A stretch of DNA of 64,000 nt from Methyloceanibacter caenitepidi. GTDB taxonomy: Bacteria; Pseudomonadota; Alphaproteobacteria; Rhizobiales; Methyloligellaceae. The DNA lies in contig NZ_AP014648.1 of assembly GCF_000828475.1 (NCBI RefSeq), positions 2,677,400 through 2,741,399 on the forward strand, written 5' to 3'. Under the pieces are notes generated by a model. It was not told the DNA's origin. It ran no database searches and was given only the letters and a program-made list of their open reading frames with translations. A program made the position numbers and the translations under genes. Shown one piece after another: positions 48,729 to 57,994 of the stretch (positions are counted from its first letter, which is position 1; each line of letters starts with the position of its first letter).

Positions 48729-48899
48729 TTATCTGGCGGTGGGGAGATCAGCTCCGCTCAACCGCTATTCTCGACCAGCCAGAGCCCGGAAAAGTCTAGT
48801 CCGGCTTATTGTTATGTGCCGGAGCGGCCGCCCAACCCGAGACATCTTGGCAGTGCAAGTCTCGGCCAATTCGGCCCAATTCCAATTCCCTTGGATGGA

Positions 48900-48915
48900 T
48901 ACCCACTTGGGGTTA
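48900..48915 (-). promoter_or_regulatory. 7-2-7 palindrome (site B), tmd/gcvT divergent region
   Basis: Plus strand TACCCACTTGGGGTTA; on the tmd coding strand TAACCCCAAGTGGGTA. Centred about 194 bases before tmd and 158 before the GcvT-like gene. It shares orientation (GGGTA half toward the gene) and spacing with sites A, C and D. Confidence 0.5.
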
Positions 48916-49065
48916 GCCGCCGTCCGGCGCATGGCAGGAGCCGCGCGCTTATTCAGAATGGCCTACCTCCACGAGAGTAATTGTCATTCGGCGTGTTCAC
49001 TTCGACACTGCGGATAGCCGCCACGACGCGGTTTTGATCGAAATCACGCACACGGTTGGGGCGAC

Positions 49066-50175
49066 ATGAGCACGCGAAATTCCGCACTGAACAGTCGACA
49101 CGAAGCTCTGGGATCGAAACTCGACGGCGAGACATGGTGCGACATGCGCGTGCCGTGGAGCTATGCGACCGATCCGAACGACGAAGTCGTGGCGGTACGG
49201 ACCTGCGCCGGACTCTACGACGTCTCCGCGCTGAACATCGTGCGGGTGACTGGGCCGGACGCCGTCGCCACGCTCAATGGTCTCGTGGCCATCGACGTTT
49301 CCACGATCGCCCCGGGCCAGGCTCGGCTGGGCGCCGAAGTGAACGAAAACGGCGCCCTCGTCGACGACATCATGATTATTTGCGATGGGCCGGACGAATA
49401 CCGCGTCACCCACGGCAGCGGCGCCACGCCCGAGCAGCTCAAGAAGGTGTCGGAAGGCAAGAACGTCTCCGTCGAGTGGGACCGGGATACCCATGTCCTT
49501 TCCCTGCAAGGTCCGGCGTCTCTGAAGACGCTGAACCCGCATACGCCCATGGCGCTGGAAACGCTCCCCTTCTTCAATCACGCGAAGACGACCCTGTTCG
49601 GCAAGGACGTCATTATCGGCCGCTGCGGATATTCCGGGGAGCGTGGCTACGAGGTCTATTGCTCTTCGGCGGATGCCGGCGAGGTATGGGACAGCATTCT
49701 GGCCGCCGGCAAAGAGTTCGGCGTCGTGCCCGCCTCTTGGACATCGCTCGATCTCATCCGCGTCGAGTCCACGCTTCTGTTCTTCCCCTACGATATGCCT
49801 GAAGGCGACACGACTCCGTGGGAAGTCAACATGGGCTGGGGTATCGACGAGGACAAGCAAGCGGACTACATCGGCAAGCAGGCGGTCCTCTTCCTTCGCG
49901 GCCGAGAGCGCATCAAACAGGCCGGCATCGTATGTGACACCGACGACGCGGTCGAACCCGGCACGCGCATCTTCAAGAACGGCAAAGACGTCGGTGTCGT
50001 CACCAGCTCGAGTTTTAGCCGGTACCTCATGAAGTCCCTAGCTATGGTTCATCTCCTCCCGGACTGCACCGGACTTGGCACGCAGGTGACATTGGGCGGC
50101 GAACCGGGCATTTGCACCGGCACGGTGGTGCAAACCCCGTTCTACGACCCGATGCGACTGCGTGTTGAGGACTAG
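49066..50175 (+). CDS. GcvT-family folate-dependent protein, stand-alone
   Basis: 369 residues. The GcvT fold is clear: AGLYDVSALNIVRVTGPDAVATLN near residue 46, NENGALVDDIMII near 97 with the conserved catalytic-type Asp of aminomethyltransferases, GYSGERGYEVYC near 188, and the C-terminal barrel PWEVNMGWGIDEDKQADYIGK near 248. Such proteins bind tetrahydrofolate and move one-carbon units (GcvT, DmdA, the C-terminal part of dimethylglycine dehydrogenase). It faces the trimethylamine dehydrogenase gene, so capture of formaldehyde as methylene-tetrahydrofolate or a folate-linked demethylation is plausible. Exact reaction unknown. Confidence 0.85.
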   Translation: MSTRNSALNSRHEALGSKLDGETWCDMRVPWSYATDPNDEVVAVRTCAGLYDVSALNIVRVTGPDAVATLNGLVAIDVSTIAPGQARLGAEVNENGALVDDIMIICDGPDEYRVTHGSGATPEQLKKVSEGKNVSVEWDRDTHVLSLQGPASLKTLNPHTPMALETLPFFNHAKTTLFGKDVIIGRCGYSGERGYEVYCSSADAGEVWDSILAAGKEFGVVPASWTSLDLIRVESTLLFFPYDMPEGDTTPWEVNMGWGIDEDKQADYIGKQAVLFLRGRERIKQAGIVCDTDDAVEPGTRIFKNGKDVGVVTSSSFSRYLMKSLAMVHLLPDCTGLGTQVTLGGEPGICTGTVVQTPFYDPMRLRVED

Positions 50176-50218
50176 CAGCCCCGAGTGCCGCCTGCACTAC
50201 TGGCCGCGGGTGGTACCG

Positions 50219-50253
50219 AGAGCCGGTTGCGTGCACGTCACGCGGCCGGCTCT
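50219..50253. terminator. Terminator between the GcvT-like gene and the second APC permease
   Basis: AGAGCCGG / CCGGCTCT, with an inner GCGTG / CACGC stem across a TT/GG internal loop, followed by TTTCCC. Probably serves both convergent genes. Confidence 0.7.
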
Positions 50254-50293
50254 TTCCCTTTGTGCCTTCGGCAGAAACCGTGCTCGGCAGCGA

Positions 50294-51967
50294 TCAACTC
50301 GATGCCCAGAAATGGCAGGCTAGCGTGACGGCCGCCGCGCCGGCGAGTGCCAGATAGGGCAGCAGACCCCCACGTGTCGCCACCCCCGCCTCGGGTCCGA
50401 GATGCATGTCCTCGGCCATGTTTTCCGGATAGATGCCTTTGTCCTGGACATAGTGCCGGTAGATGAAGAACGGCACGGCGAGGAACGCGATGATGAACCC
50501 GGTCAGCAAGGTGCCCTGCCCCCATATGTTCGCACCGAGCCCGGCCACCGCCATGTTGACGAACGACATCAGAATGCCGGCGATCAGCAGGACCTTTGGG
50601 ACCCGATAAGGCCGCACCCAGTGGGGACGGTCGAGCCGGTGTATCCAGCCAGCGTTCACGTAGAGAAACGTGAAGACCATGTAGGAGACATTGGTCGCGG
50701 CCAGGACGAAGATGTAGTCCGACATCAGGAGTAGGCCCAGATTGAGAACCAGATCCGTCCACATCGCGTTTGTCGGCGCGCCTGCCTTGTTCACGTGGGA
50801 GAGGTAACGCGGCAGCCATCCCTCGACCGACCCCTGATAGGACGTCCGCGCTGCACCCGACATCGCCGTCATGACGCAGAGCAGGATTGCGAGGATCAGC
50901 AGCACCGCGACGATGGTTTCCAGAACTACGCCGCCACCGAGGATGTCGGCCAGAACGTGGCCCACATCCATGCCGCTGCGGATGCCCGGCGCGATCATCC
51001 CTTCGATCCCGAGCGAGCCTTGAAAGGCCAGCGGCACGAGCGTAAAGACGCCGACGCACAACAGCCCCGACGACATCAGCGCCAGAAACGTATCGCGGGC
51101 CGGGTCCTTGAATTCGCGCGTATAGCAGGCGGCCGTCTCGAACCCGTTGGCGGACCACAAGGCAACGAACAAGGCGCCGCTGACGGCGATCCAACCCGCT
51201 TTGTCCCAGGTGCCGTCAACCGCTCGACCGGCCGCGTCGTAGGCCAGCGGGGCCAGCGGCAAGAAATTCTCGCGCGGCATGTCGCCGGTGAACAGCGGAA
51301 CGATGCCGATCAGAATGAGCGGCACGAGAGCAGCAATCCCAAGCAGCATCGTCACACGCGCAGACTGAAGGATGCCGCCGCGCTGGATCGCGAAACAGCC
51401 GAGCAGCAGCGTGGCCGCCACGATGAATGTCGCGTTGATGCGTAAGGTGAGCCCCTCCTTCAGCCATCCGAGATCGGCCAGCACGATTTGCCAGCTTGTG
51501 ATGGCGGCGTCCGGGGCGAAAAACAGGTTGAGGACGTAGCCGGCACCAAGACCGGCGCCGATCGACAGCACCACGGACCACGCGGACCAATTGCACCACA
51601 CCGCAATCGGGGCGAACAGCTTGCCGTATCGCGACCAGGCGATCGCGCTATGGATGGCTGCTCCGCCGGACTTGCCTGGGAACAGGCCCGCGATTTCCGC
51701 GTAGGTAAAGGCTTGGATGAAGGCCACGGTGATGGCTGCGACCCAAACGAGCCAAGAGGCCTTGCCCGAAGTGGCGGCGACGCCGCCCATGGTGAAGAGA
51801 ACCAGGGCCGGGACGCCACTGGCGACCCAGAAGGCATCCCGCCAACCAATCTGCCTCTGCAGCGAATGCGGGCTTTCGCCGGCGTATTGTCCTACGTCTT
51901 CTACGGCCACCGGCTCTCGATCGTCCCTGCCACGGACGGGTTCTATGGCCCGTCTTATTCGCGTCAT
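50294..51967 (-). CDS. APC-superfamily permease (trimethylamine module), paralogue of the 25604 gene
   Basis: 557 residues, 12 predicted helices. The segment IGWRDAFWVASGVPALVLFTMGG and FTYAEIAGLFPGKSGGAAIH match the permease at 25604-27211 almost residue for residue, and similarity continues to the C-terminal FIYRHYVQDKGIYPENM. It has an extra Arg/Asp-rich N terminus of about 40 residues, so the true start may be later. It shares the divergent region that carries site D with the ABC transporter genes. Probable substrate: a methylated amine or betaine-like compound. Confidence 0.83.
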   Translation of the reverse strand: MTRIRRAIEPVRGRDDREPVAVEDVGQYAGESPHSLQRQIGWRDAFWVASGVPALVLFTMGGVAATSGKASWLVWVAAITVAFIQAFTYAEIAGLFPGKSGGAAIHSAIAWSRYGKLFAPIAVWCNWSAWSVVLSIGAGLGAGYVLNLFFAPDAAITSWQIVLADLGWLKEGLTLRINATFIVAATLLLGCFAIQRGGILQSARVTMLLGIAALVPLILIGIVPLFTGDMPRENFLPLAPLAYDAAGRAVDGTWDKAGWIAVSGALFVALWSANGFETAACYTREFKDPARDTFLALMSSGLLCVGVFTLVPLAFQGSLGIEGMIAPGIRSGMDVGHVLADILGGGVVLETIVAVLLILAILLCVMTAMSGAARTSYQGSVEGWLPRYLSHVNKAGAPTNAMWTDLVLNLGLLLMSDYIFVLAATNVSYMVFTFLYVNAGWIHRLDRPHWVRPYRVPKVLLIAGILMSFVNMAVAGLGANIWGQGTLLTGFIIAFLAVPFFIYRHYVQDKGIYPENMAEDMHLGPEAGVATRGGLLPYLALAGAAAVTLACHFWASS

Positions 51968-52032
51968 TGAAGCTATGTTGTCCGCACGAAGCGTCCCGCA
52001 TCAGCCAAGAGCGAGCAATGCTCTGATCGAAG

Positions 52033-52048
52033 TAACTCCTAAGAGGTA
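52033..52048 (+). promoter_or_regulatory. 7-2-7 palindrome (site D), ABC-transporter/permease divergent region
   Basis: TAACTCCTAAGAGGTA. The second half, AGAGGTA, fits the NarL half-site AKRRGTA exactly. TAAGAAT lies nine bases downstream and could be a -10 element. Centred about 91 bases before livG. Its first nine bases are identical to those of site C. Confidence 0.55.
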
Positions 52049-52130
52049 CGATCTTGTAAGAATGCAGCGCTCTGTGAAGCTGTGCTAAATCTCGACAAGA
52101 CTTGATTTTCCGGGGACAACGCACACGCCG

Positions 52131-52913
52131 ATGATGCAGACACAAACGCCTATTATCGAGGTACGCGATCTTGGCCGCATCTTCGGCGGCATCGTTGCCA
52201 TCAACGATCTGAGCTTGACCGTTCGCGAGGGCACGATCCACGGGTTGATCGGTCCGAACGGCGCCGGCAAGACGACGACCTTCAACGTCATCAGCGGCTT
52301 CTACCCGCCGTCTCGGGGAAAGATCCTCTATTGCGGCGAGGACGTTTCCGGCCGGCCGACCAGCGCGCTTGCCGAGCGTGGTCTCATCCGCACATTCCAA
52401 GGCACCACGCTGTTCCACGAATTCACCGTGATCGAGAACGTTCTGCTGGGATGCCACCGCAGCGCGAAGGCCGGCGTGGTCAGCCGGATCCTTGGGACGG
52501 ACCGCAACATCGAGGCGGCCGCGAGGGCCAAGGCGTACGAGATACTCGAGTTCCTCAACCTCGCCCACCTAGCGGACGAGCTGACGGCGAACCTGTCGCA
52601 CGGTCACCAGCGCGCCCTCGGACTGGCGGTCGCGCTTGCCGCTGAACCGCGGCTGCTGCTGCTGGACGAGCCCTTTACCGGGATGAACCCCGAAGAGACA
52701 CGGCAGATGATCCAACTGGTCCGGCGCATCCGCGAGGAGCAGCGCGTCACGATCATGCTGATCGAACACGACATGCAGGCGGTGATGGGCCTCTGCGACA
52801 TCATCACGGTACTGAACTTCGGGACGCTCTTGACCGAAGGCACGCCGGAAGAAGTGCGCACCAACCCCGCCGTTATTGAAGCCTACTTGGGAACCGCGAT
52901 CGATGCTGCTTGA
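52131..52913 (+). CDS. Branched-chain-type ABC transporter ATP-binding protein (LivG-like)
   Basis: 260 residues. Walker A GPNGAGKTT near residue 44, Q loop IRTFQGT near 90, a signature motif written LSHGHQR rather than LSGGQ near 157, Walker B LLLLDEPFTGMNP near 178, and the switch His in IEHDM near 214. The extended C terminus and the VIEAYLG ending are LivG-like. It energises uptake by the LivH/LivM permeases encoded at 54305-56192. The stop overlaps the start of the next gene by 11 bases. Confidence 0.9.
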   Translation: MMQTQTPIIEVRDLGRIFGGIVAINDLSLTVREGTIHGLIGPNGAGKTTTFNVISGFYPPSRGKILYCGEDVSGRPTSALAERGLIRTFQGTTLFHEFTVIENVLLGCHRSAKAGVVSRILGTDRNIEAAARAKAYEILEFLNLAHLADELTANLSHGHQRALGLAVALAAEPRLLLLDEPFTGMNPEETRQMIQLVRRIREEQRVTIMLIEHDMQAVMGLCDIITVLNFGTLLTEGTPEEVRTNPAVIEAYLGTAIDAA

Positions 52914-53610
52914 GATCAAGAACATCAAAGTCCACTACAACAAGGTGGCGGCCCTGAAGGGTGTCAGCATGGCTGTTCCCGACAAGGGCATCGTCACGAT
53001 CGTCGGCGCAAACGGCGCCGGCAAGAGTACGACCTTGCGCGCCATCTCCGGCCTCGTACGGATCAGCGATGGCGAGATCATTTTCGACGGCCAGCGCATC
53101 GATCGGCTGGCGCCGGAGAAGATTGTTGCGCTCGGGATCGCACATGTGCCCGAAGGGCGGCGGGTCTTCCCCGACCTGACGGTTGAAGAAAACCTTAGAA
53201 CCGGTGCTTTTCTGCGGTCGGACAAGGACGGGATTGAAGCGGACCTGCGCGACGTGTTCAAGCGCTTCCCGCGCATGGAAGAGCGCCGGGGTCAGTGGGC
53301 TCGGTCGCTCTCCGGCGGCGAGCAGCAAATGCTGGCGATCGGCCGCGCCCTGATGTCCAGGCCGCGAATGCTGATCCTCGACGAGCCCTCCATGGGGCTG
53401 TCGCCGGTCATGGTTCAGGAGATGGCACGCGCCATTCGCGACATCGTGGATCGCGGCGTTCCCGTCGTCCTCGTCGAACAGAACGCCGAGCTCGCTCTCA
53501 AACTTGCGAACTTCGCCTATGTCCTCGAGACGGGAACAATCGCGCTGGAAGGACCCGCACGGGAGCTGCACGACAATGACCATGTTCGAAAAGCCTACCT
53601 CGGCGCCTGA
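52903..53610 (+). CDS. Branched-chain-type ABC transporter ATP-binding protein (LivF-like)
   Basis: 235 residues. Walker A GANGAGKST near residue 35, the LivF-typical GIAHVPEGRRVFPDLTVEENL near 82, signature LSGGEQQ near 135, Walker B MLILDEPSMGLSP near 155, and VLVEQNAE with Q-x-N in place of the usual switch His near 190, as in LivF. It overlaps livG at its start and the next gene at its end (35 bases), so the three are translated together. Confidence 0.92.
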   Translation: MLLEIKNIKVHYNKVAALKGVSMAVPDKGIVTIVGANGAGKSTTLRAISGLVRISDGEIIFDGQRIDRLAPEKIVALGIAHVPEGRRVFPDLTVEENLRTGAFLRSDKDGIEADLRDVFKRFPRMEERRGQWARSLSGGEQQMLAIGRALMSRPRMLILDEPSMGLSPVMVQEMARAIRDIVDRGVPVVLVEQNAELALKLANFAYVLETGTIALEGPARELHDNDHVRKAYLGA

Positions 53611-54196
53611 AATCTGGAGTCTGCAGGAGCTCGTCAACGCCGGCTGGAGCCAGGACGATCTGTCCTGGGAAGCCACCAGCGAGGAAGCGGTCGCGGCCGC
53701 ATGTGCAGGAGACTTCGAGCAGGCGAAGGACAAGGCGGGCAGCGCCTTGCGGCTGGCACGCGAGACCTTTGAACCAATCGACCCGCGGCTCGGCACGAGC
53801 CTTGCCAACTTCGGGATATGTCTTGCGCTGACTGGCGACAAGAACGACCTCGCCGCTCTGGCCGCAAAGGCTCTTGAGACCTGGCGTGGGGCCCATCCCT
53901 GGATCGCCCGCATGCAGGCGCCCAGAGTCGCCCGCAGCTCGATGTTCCACCTCCGCATGGAGGCTCTTCACCGCGACACCTACCGCGCACTGTGGCAGAA
54001 GCGGTGGAACGCTATCGCCAAGGACGCGGCAACGCGCCTGGAGGCTTTGAGGGACAATCCAGACACGCTCATCGCACCCGACGCGGCCGTGTTCACGGCC
54101 TGGCGGCGCGAACGGCCGGCCATGTTGAATGATACCCGCAAACTGCTGGCAGCCGGTCAGCTCTTGCTTGCGCCGGCGGCCGAACCGCGCAGCTAG
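53576..54196 (+). CDS. Hypothetical helical protein co-translated with the ABC ATPases
   Basis: 206 residues, all-alpha, no membrane helix or signal peptide. The segments AVAAACAGDFEQAKDKAGSALRLA and LGTSLANFGICLALTGDKNDLAALAAKAL look like two degenerate TPR-like helical hairpins. The start lies 35 bases inside livF in another frame, and an alternative ATG is two codons later. I know of no such protein as a regular part of Liv transporters; its place suggests a role in regulating or assembling this one. Confidence 0.65.
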   Translation: MTMFEKPTSAPEIWSLQELVNAGWSQDDLSWEATSEEAVAAACAGDFEQAKDKAGSALRLARETFEPIDPRLGTSLANFGICLALTGDKNDLAALAAKALETWRGAHPWIARMQAPRVARSSMFHLRMEALHRDTYRALWQKRWNAIAKDAATRLEALRDNPDTLIAPDAAVFTAWRRERPAMLNDTRKLLAAGQLLLAPAAEPRS

Positions 54197-54245
54197 CGCG
54201 GCTCTTCCCAACTGATCGAGAACTGGGCTTCCCGTCCGCCCGTTG

Positions 54246-54273
54246 CGCGGCGCGCTATTGCTCTTGCGCCGCG
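54246..54273. terminator. Hairpin between convergent transporter units
   Basis: CGCGGCGC / GCGCCGCG, an 8-bp stem with a 12-base loop, 50 bases after the hypothetical gene and 32 bases beyond the livM stop. No good U-tract. Confidence 0.45.
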
Positions 54274-54304
54274 GGCCCGGCTAACGCGCCAGCCCCGCCG
54301 ATCC

Positions 54305-55342
54305 TCACTCTGCGATCTGGGGCGACGCGAGAGATCCGTTGCTCTCTTTGTCCCGTTTGCCGAACAGCCGCTTGATCTTCGGAACCAGGCTCTCTAGGCC
54401 GTCGGGCAGGAACAGAATCGCGATGATCAGGAGAGCGCCGTAGAACATCGGCCGCATCTCCTCGACACCGAGAGACCGCAGCACGATCTCGTTGACAATG
54501 GTGAGTACCACGACGCCGATGATGGGACCGTAGAAGGTCGCCGTGCCGCCGACGATCGCCCAAATCAGAATGTAGACCATCTCCTCGACGCTGAACCTGT
54601 TGGGCGCGATTGCGCCCACATAGTGCGCATAGAGCGCGCCGGCGAGACCGGCGAAAAATGCCGAAAAGACGAAGGCGAGCGTCCGGTAGCGGAACGTGTT
54701 GACGCCGACAGACTCGGCCAGCTTGTCCTGCCAGTGAATGGCGTGAAAGGTGAGCCCGATGCGCGACTTCTCAACGCGATACAGAATCAGAAGTGAGATC
54801 GTTACGACGATCAGGCAGAGATAGTAGTAGTTCACCGGCTCGTAGAAATCGATCGAGAGAAAGTCCGGAAAGGAGGGGATACGCTTGATGCCCTTCGGAC
54901 CGCCGAACAGAAACGTGAGGTCGCTCCACTTCCACGAGAGGCGAATGACCTCGCCGGCCGCGAACGATGCAATGAGGAAATAGAACCCCTTCATCCGGAA
55001 CAACGGAAAGCTGAGGAGAAACGCCAGGAATCCTGCCATCGAGGCGCCGGCCAGCATTGCGAGCGGGACCGGAACCGAAAGCTTCTTTGCCACCAGGGCC
55101 GATGTATAGGCCCCTACCCCCATAATGACGGCGTGGGCCAGAGACCATTCGCCTGTCAGCGTCAGCAGCCGGTAGCTGCAGACGAGCAGCACGTTGATCA
55201 CGAGCAGGACCAGAACCTCCTGCTGCGAGAACGACAGGAGATGCGGAAGCACGACGAGGACGCCTGCCAGAAGTACGAACCCAAACGCAGCAGCGAGGTT
55301 CACGGAGTGACTGTCAGGCTTATGCACGTTCTTTCGCTCCAA
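54305..55342 (-). CDS. Branched-chain-type ABC transporter permease (LivM-like)
   Basis: 345 residues with about ten membrane helices. LVCSYRLLTLTGEWSLAHAVIMGVGAYTSALV near residue 55 is the LivM entry helix pattern, and FHAIHWQDKLAESVGVNTFRYRTLAFVFSAFFAGLAGALYAHY near 205 contains the cytoplasmic EAA-like loop that contacts the ATPases. It overlaps livH by 23 bases, last gene of the leftward unit. Confidence 0.9.
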   Translation of the reverse strand: MERKNVHKPDSHSVNLAAAFGFVLLAGVLVVLPHLLSFSQQEVLVLLVINVLLVCSYRLLTLTGEWSLAHAVIMGVGAYTSALVAKKLSVPVPLAMLAGASMAGFLAFLLSFPLFRMKGFYFLIASFAAGEVIRLSWKWSDLTFLFGGPKGIKRIPSFPDFLSIDFYEPVNYYYLCLIVVTISLLILYRVEKSRIGLTFHAIHWQDKLAESVGVNTFRYRTLAFVFSAFFAGLAGALYAHYVGAIAPNRFSVEEMVYILIWAIVGGTATFYGPIIGVVVLTIVNEIVLRSLGVEEMRPMFYGALLIIAILFLPDGLESLVPKIKRLFGKRDKESNGSLASPQIAE

Positions 55343-56192
55343 ATAGTCCTGTCGGCCGCACGATGAGGACCCCGAGCATCAGGAGGAGACCGACTATATT
55401 CGCCAGGGTGCCGTCGTAGAGCGTCGTCACGAAGGTATGGACGAACGCGTAGAGGATCGAGACCAACACGGCCCCTTCCAAGGAACCGAGGCCGCCGACG
55501 ATGATGATGATGAAGGCGGAAACGACGACGGGATGCCCCATATAGGGTGTCGGAGAAACCAACGGCGCCGTCAGGGCACCGGCAACGCCGGCAAGCGCCG
55601 CGCCAATGAACATCGCCAAGCGTGCCGTGTTGTTGATCGACATTCCTTGAAGCACGGCCGCTTCCCGATCTTGGGCACAGGCTCGCAATGCCCAGCCGAA
55701 CTTGCTCTTACGCAGAAATATCCAAAGCGCACTTAGCAGGGCGACAGCAGCTACGATGACATAGAGTCTCTGGTAGGTCAGAACGACACCGTCCATGAAG
55801 ACAAGCTTGTCCTGGGTCGACGGAGGCACGTTCTTCATCCGCACGCCGAATCCGAGAACCGCAATCGTCTGCAGGATGAGAAGAAAGCCGATCGAGGCGA
55901 TCAGGCCGCCCAGTGGATTGTCGCGCAAGGGTCGGAACAGAGCGAGCTCCATGAGAAGCCCGAGCACCCCGACAAAGGCCAGCCCCGCCGCGACCGAGAG
56001 AAAGAAGGGAAATCCTTGGTCGGCATAGAGGGCGACGACGGTATACGCCCCTGCCATATAGAGTTCGCCGTGCGCGAAATTGACCACGCCCATCACGCCG
56101 AAGATGAGGACGAATCCAACCGCGATGAGTGCCATGTAGCTCGCGGCATAGGTCGCATTGACGACGGTCTGAAAGAAAAGTTCTGCTGTCAT
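55320..56192 (-). CDS. Branched-chain-type ABC transporter permease (LivH-like)
   Basis: 290 residues. The N terminus AASYMALIAVGFVLIFGVMGVVNFAHGELYMAGAY is the classical LivH motif; ALRACAQDREAAVLQGMSINNTARLAMFIGAALAG near 180 is the ATPase-contacting loop. Eight or so membrane helices. GGAG precedes the ATG used here; the frame stays open for 30 codons upstream without a site. It lies 160 bases downstream of the binding-protein gene. Confidence 0.92.
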   Translation of the reverse strand: MTAELFFQTVVNATYAASYMALIAVGFVLIFGVMGVVNFAHGELYMAGAYTVVALYADQGFPFFLSVAAGLAFVGVLGLLMELALFRPLRDNPLGGLIASIGFLLILQTIAVLGFGVRMKNVPPSTQDKLVFMDGVVLTYQRLYVIVAAVALLSALWIFLRKSKFGWALRACAQDREAAVLQGMSINNTARLAMFIGAALAGVAGALTAPLVSPTPYMGHPVVVSAFIIIIVGGLGSLEGAVLVSILYAFVHTFVTTLYDGTLANIVGLLLMLGVLIVRPTGLFGAKERA

Positions 56193-56351
56193 CTCATATC
56201 GCTCCGCCTCGCGCCCGGCCCAATATGGGGCCGGGCGCTGGCAGTCGTGTGCACAGAAAGTATGGCTCTGGATGATCCGCACCGCTCACGGAACGCCTTG
56301 GCGATGGTCAAGCGCGCGCCGCGCTGGCGAACCAGCCTGCGCCCAGTCTGT

Positions 56352-57644
56352 TTAGCCGCGCTGATAGTACATCTGATTGAGCGCCTTCATGTGCTTGATC
56401 ATCAGGTCGCTATGCTTGTCCCACCAGGCGGGGATGGACTTGAAGTCTTGGATCTTCGCCTTGCCGTCCTTGATAGCCACGACGGGCCACTCGCCAACGA
56501 GCGCGTTGTCGATGCCGAACAGCTCCTTGCCCCACCACTTGGCTTCGCCAAACGCCTGGCGCCCGGTGCCGCCGACCTTCATGGCCTCGAGCACCTTGAC
56601 CGGCTCGGTCGTTCCGGCGCGTCCCGCAGCGTCAGCCCAAAGATCCATGATCGAGGCGTACTCCCACGACACCGCGCTCCACTCGCCCTTGCCGTAGCGC
56701 TTCACATACTCATTGTAGAAGTCGTTCGGCTTGTTGAAGTTGACGTGCTCGGCATTCATGGCCGGGTCGTCAAAGTCTGGGAACTGGAAGATGAAGCCTT
56801 CCATGAACTCCTTGGACGTCTTCTCAACCAGCTTCTCATAGAAGTCCGCCGTGCACGAGATCATCTGCCCCTTGAAGCCTTGCTGGAACGCCTGCTCCAC
56901 CAGCGGATGCACATAGTCCGCATAGCACGTATCCAGGCAAATGATGTCCGGCTTCAGCGCCAGCATCTTGGACATGAGGGGCGCGAAGTCGGTCGTCGCC
57001 GGGTCGAAGAAGATGGGCTCGTCGAGGACCTCGATGCCGGCGGCCTCAAAGGCGGCGAGGTAGGTCGCCACGGAAGGCTTGCCGAGGGAATCGTCCTGTG
57101 CGCAGACGACGGCCGTCTTGAGCTCCGGCTTGTTCTCGGCAAGCCACTCAACGCCCGTCACGTTGTAGATCGGATGCACCTCGCACGGCGCAACCAAGAG
57201 CTCCGTCTCGGGGCTCAGATCGCTGGGCAGCAGGGTCGAGAACAACATTTCCTCTTTGTCCGCGATCGGAGCGGCGCCCGGCCACGGATCGCCGCCCAGC
57301 ATCATGACGAACTTGACGTCGTCCTCTTTGATCAGCTTCACCGCGCCGGTCCGTGCCTTGCTAGGATCGTATTCGTCGTCATAGGCGACGAACTCGACCT
57401 TGTAGGCCTCGTCGCCGATCTTGACGCCGCCGTCCGCGTTGACCCAGTCCGCCCAAATCTTGCAGCCGTCCAGGCCGGGCTTGCCCCAGGCGGAGACTTC
57501 ACCGGTCAAGGGCGCGAGAAATCCGATCTTGACCACCTTGTCCGCGCCGAAGGCGAACTTCGGCATCGAGACACCGGCCATGGCCGTTACCGCCGCCGTG
57601 GTTGCGAGAAAGTCGCGGCGACTAATCGTGAATTTGCTTGTCAT
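56352..57644 (-). CDS. Tat-exported substrate-binding protein of the ABC transporter (LivK-like)
   Basis: 430 residues. The twin-arginine signal ISRRDFLATTAAVTAMAGVSM is clear, so it is folded before export to the periplasm. The mature protein is a type I periplasmic binding protein of the branched-chain/amide group: VKIGFLAPLTGEVSAWGKPGLDGCKIW near residue 40 and AVVCAQDDSLGKPSVATYLAAFEAAG near 190. The ligand is unknown; the neighbours point to a methylated amine, amide or betaine rather than leucine. First gene of the leftward unit. A tatA gene lies 2.4 kb away. Confidence 0.9.
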   Translation of the reverse strand: MTSKFTISRRDFLATTAAVTAMAGVSMPKFAFGADKVVKIGFLAPLTGEVSAWGKPGLDGCKIWADWVNADGGVKIGDEAYKVEFVAYDDEYDPSKARTGAVKLIKEDDVKFVMMLGGDPWPGAAPIADKEEMLFSTLLPSDLSPETELLVAPCEVHPIYNVTGVEWLAENKPELKTAVVCAQDDSLGKPSVATYLAAFEAAGIEVLDEPIFFDPATTDFAPLMSKMLALKPDIICLDTCYADYVHPLVEQAFQQGFKGQMISCTADFYEKLVEKTSKEFMEGFIFQFPDFDDPAMNAEHVNFNKPNDFYNEYVKRYGKGEWSAVSWEYASIMDLWADAAGRAGTTEPVKVLEAMKVGGTGRQAFGEAKWWGKELFGIDNALVGEWPVVAIKDGKAKIQDFKSIPAWWDKHSDLMIKHMKALNQMYYQRG

Positions 57645-57898
57645 TTAGTCCCTCCACGTCAAGTGACGGCGCGACCGCAAGAGCGAACGGTCTGCCTGCT
57701 AAACGCATTGCTGATGGGTGAAGAATGGGCGGCGCGGCGCGGTAGGCTGTATGAAGCTCAGTTCGCTTATTCATGATGCCCAAGCTTCCAACCGCGAGTT
57801 GCGCCACCAGTTTTCCGGCCTCGAAATCGGGCCGATATCGTTCTGATGCTCGGTAGTTTCGGTGTTGGAACGACGGCGGGGCAATCCTCTTGAGTGAG

Positions 57899-57914
57899 TA
57901 ACTCCTAGGGGGTA
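57899..57914 (+). promoter_or_regulatory. 7-2-7 palindrome (site C), promoter of the molybdopterin oxidoreductase gene
   Basis: TAACTCCTAGGGGGTA, followed seven bases later by TATATT, a possible -10 element. Centred about 88 bases before the gene start, nearly the same distance as site D from livG. Confidence 0.55.
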
Positions 57915-57994
57915 CGGGAATATATTAGACTTCCAAATCACCACTTGGCAGGATCGGGCGATGAAACCTTGAGCAAGTCCTTCGAGGATTCATC

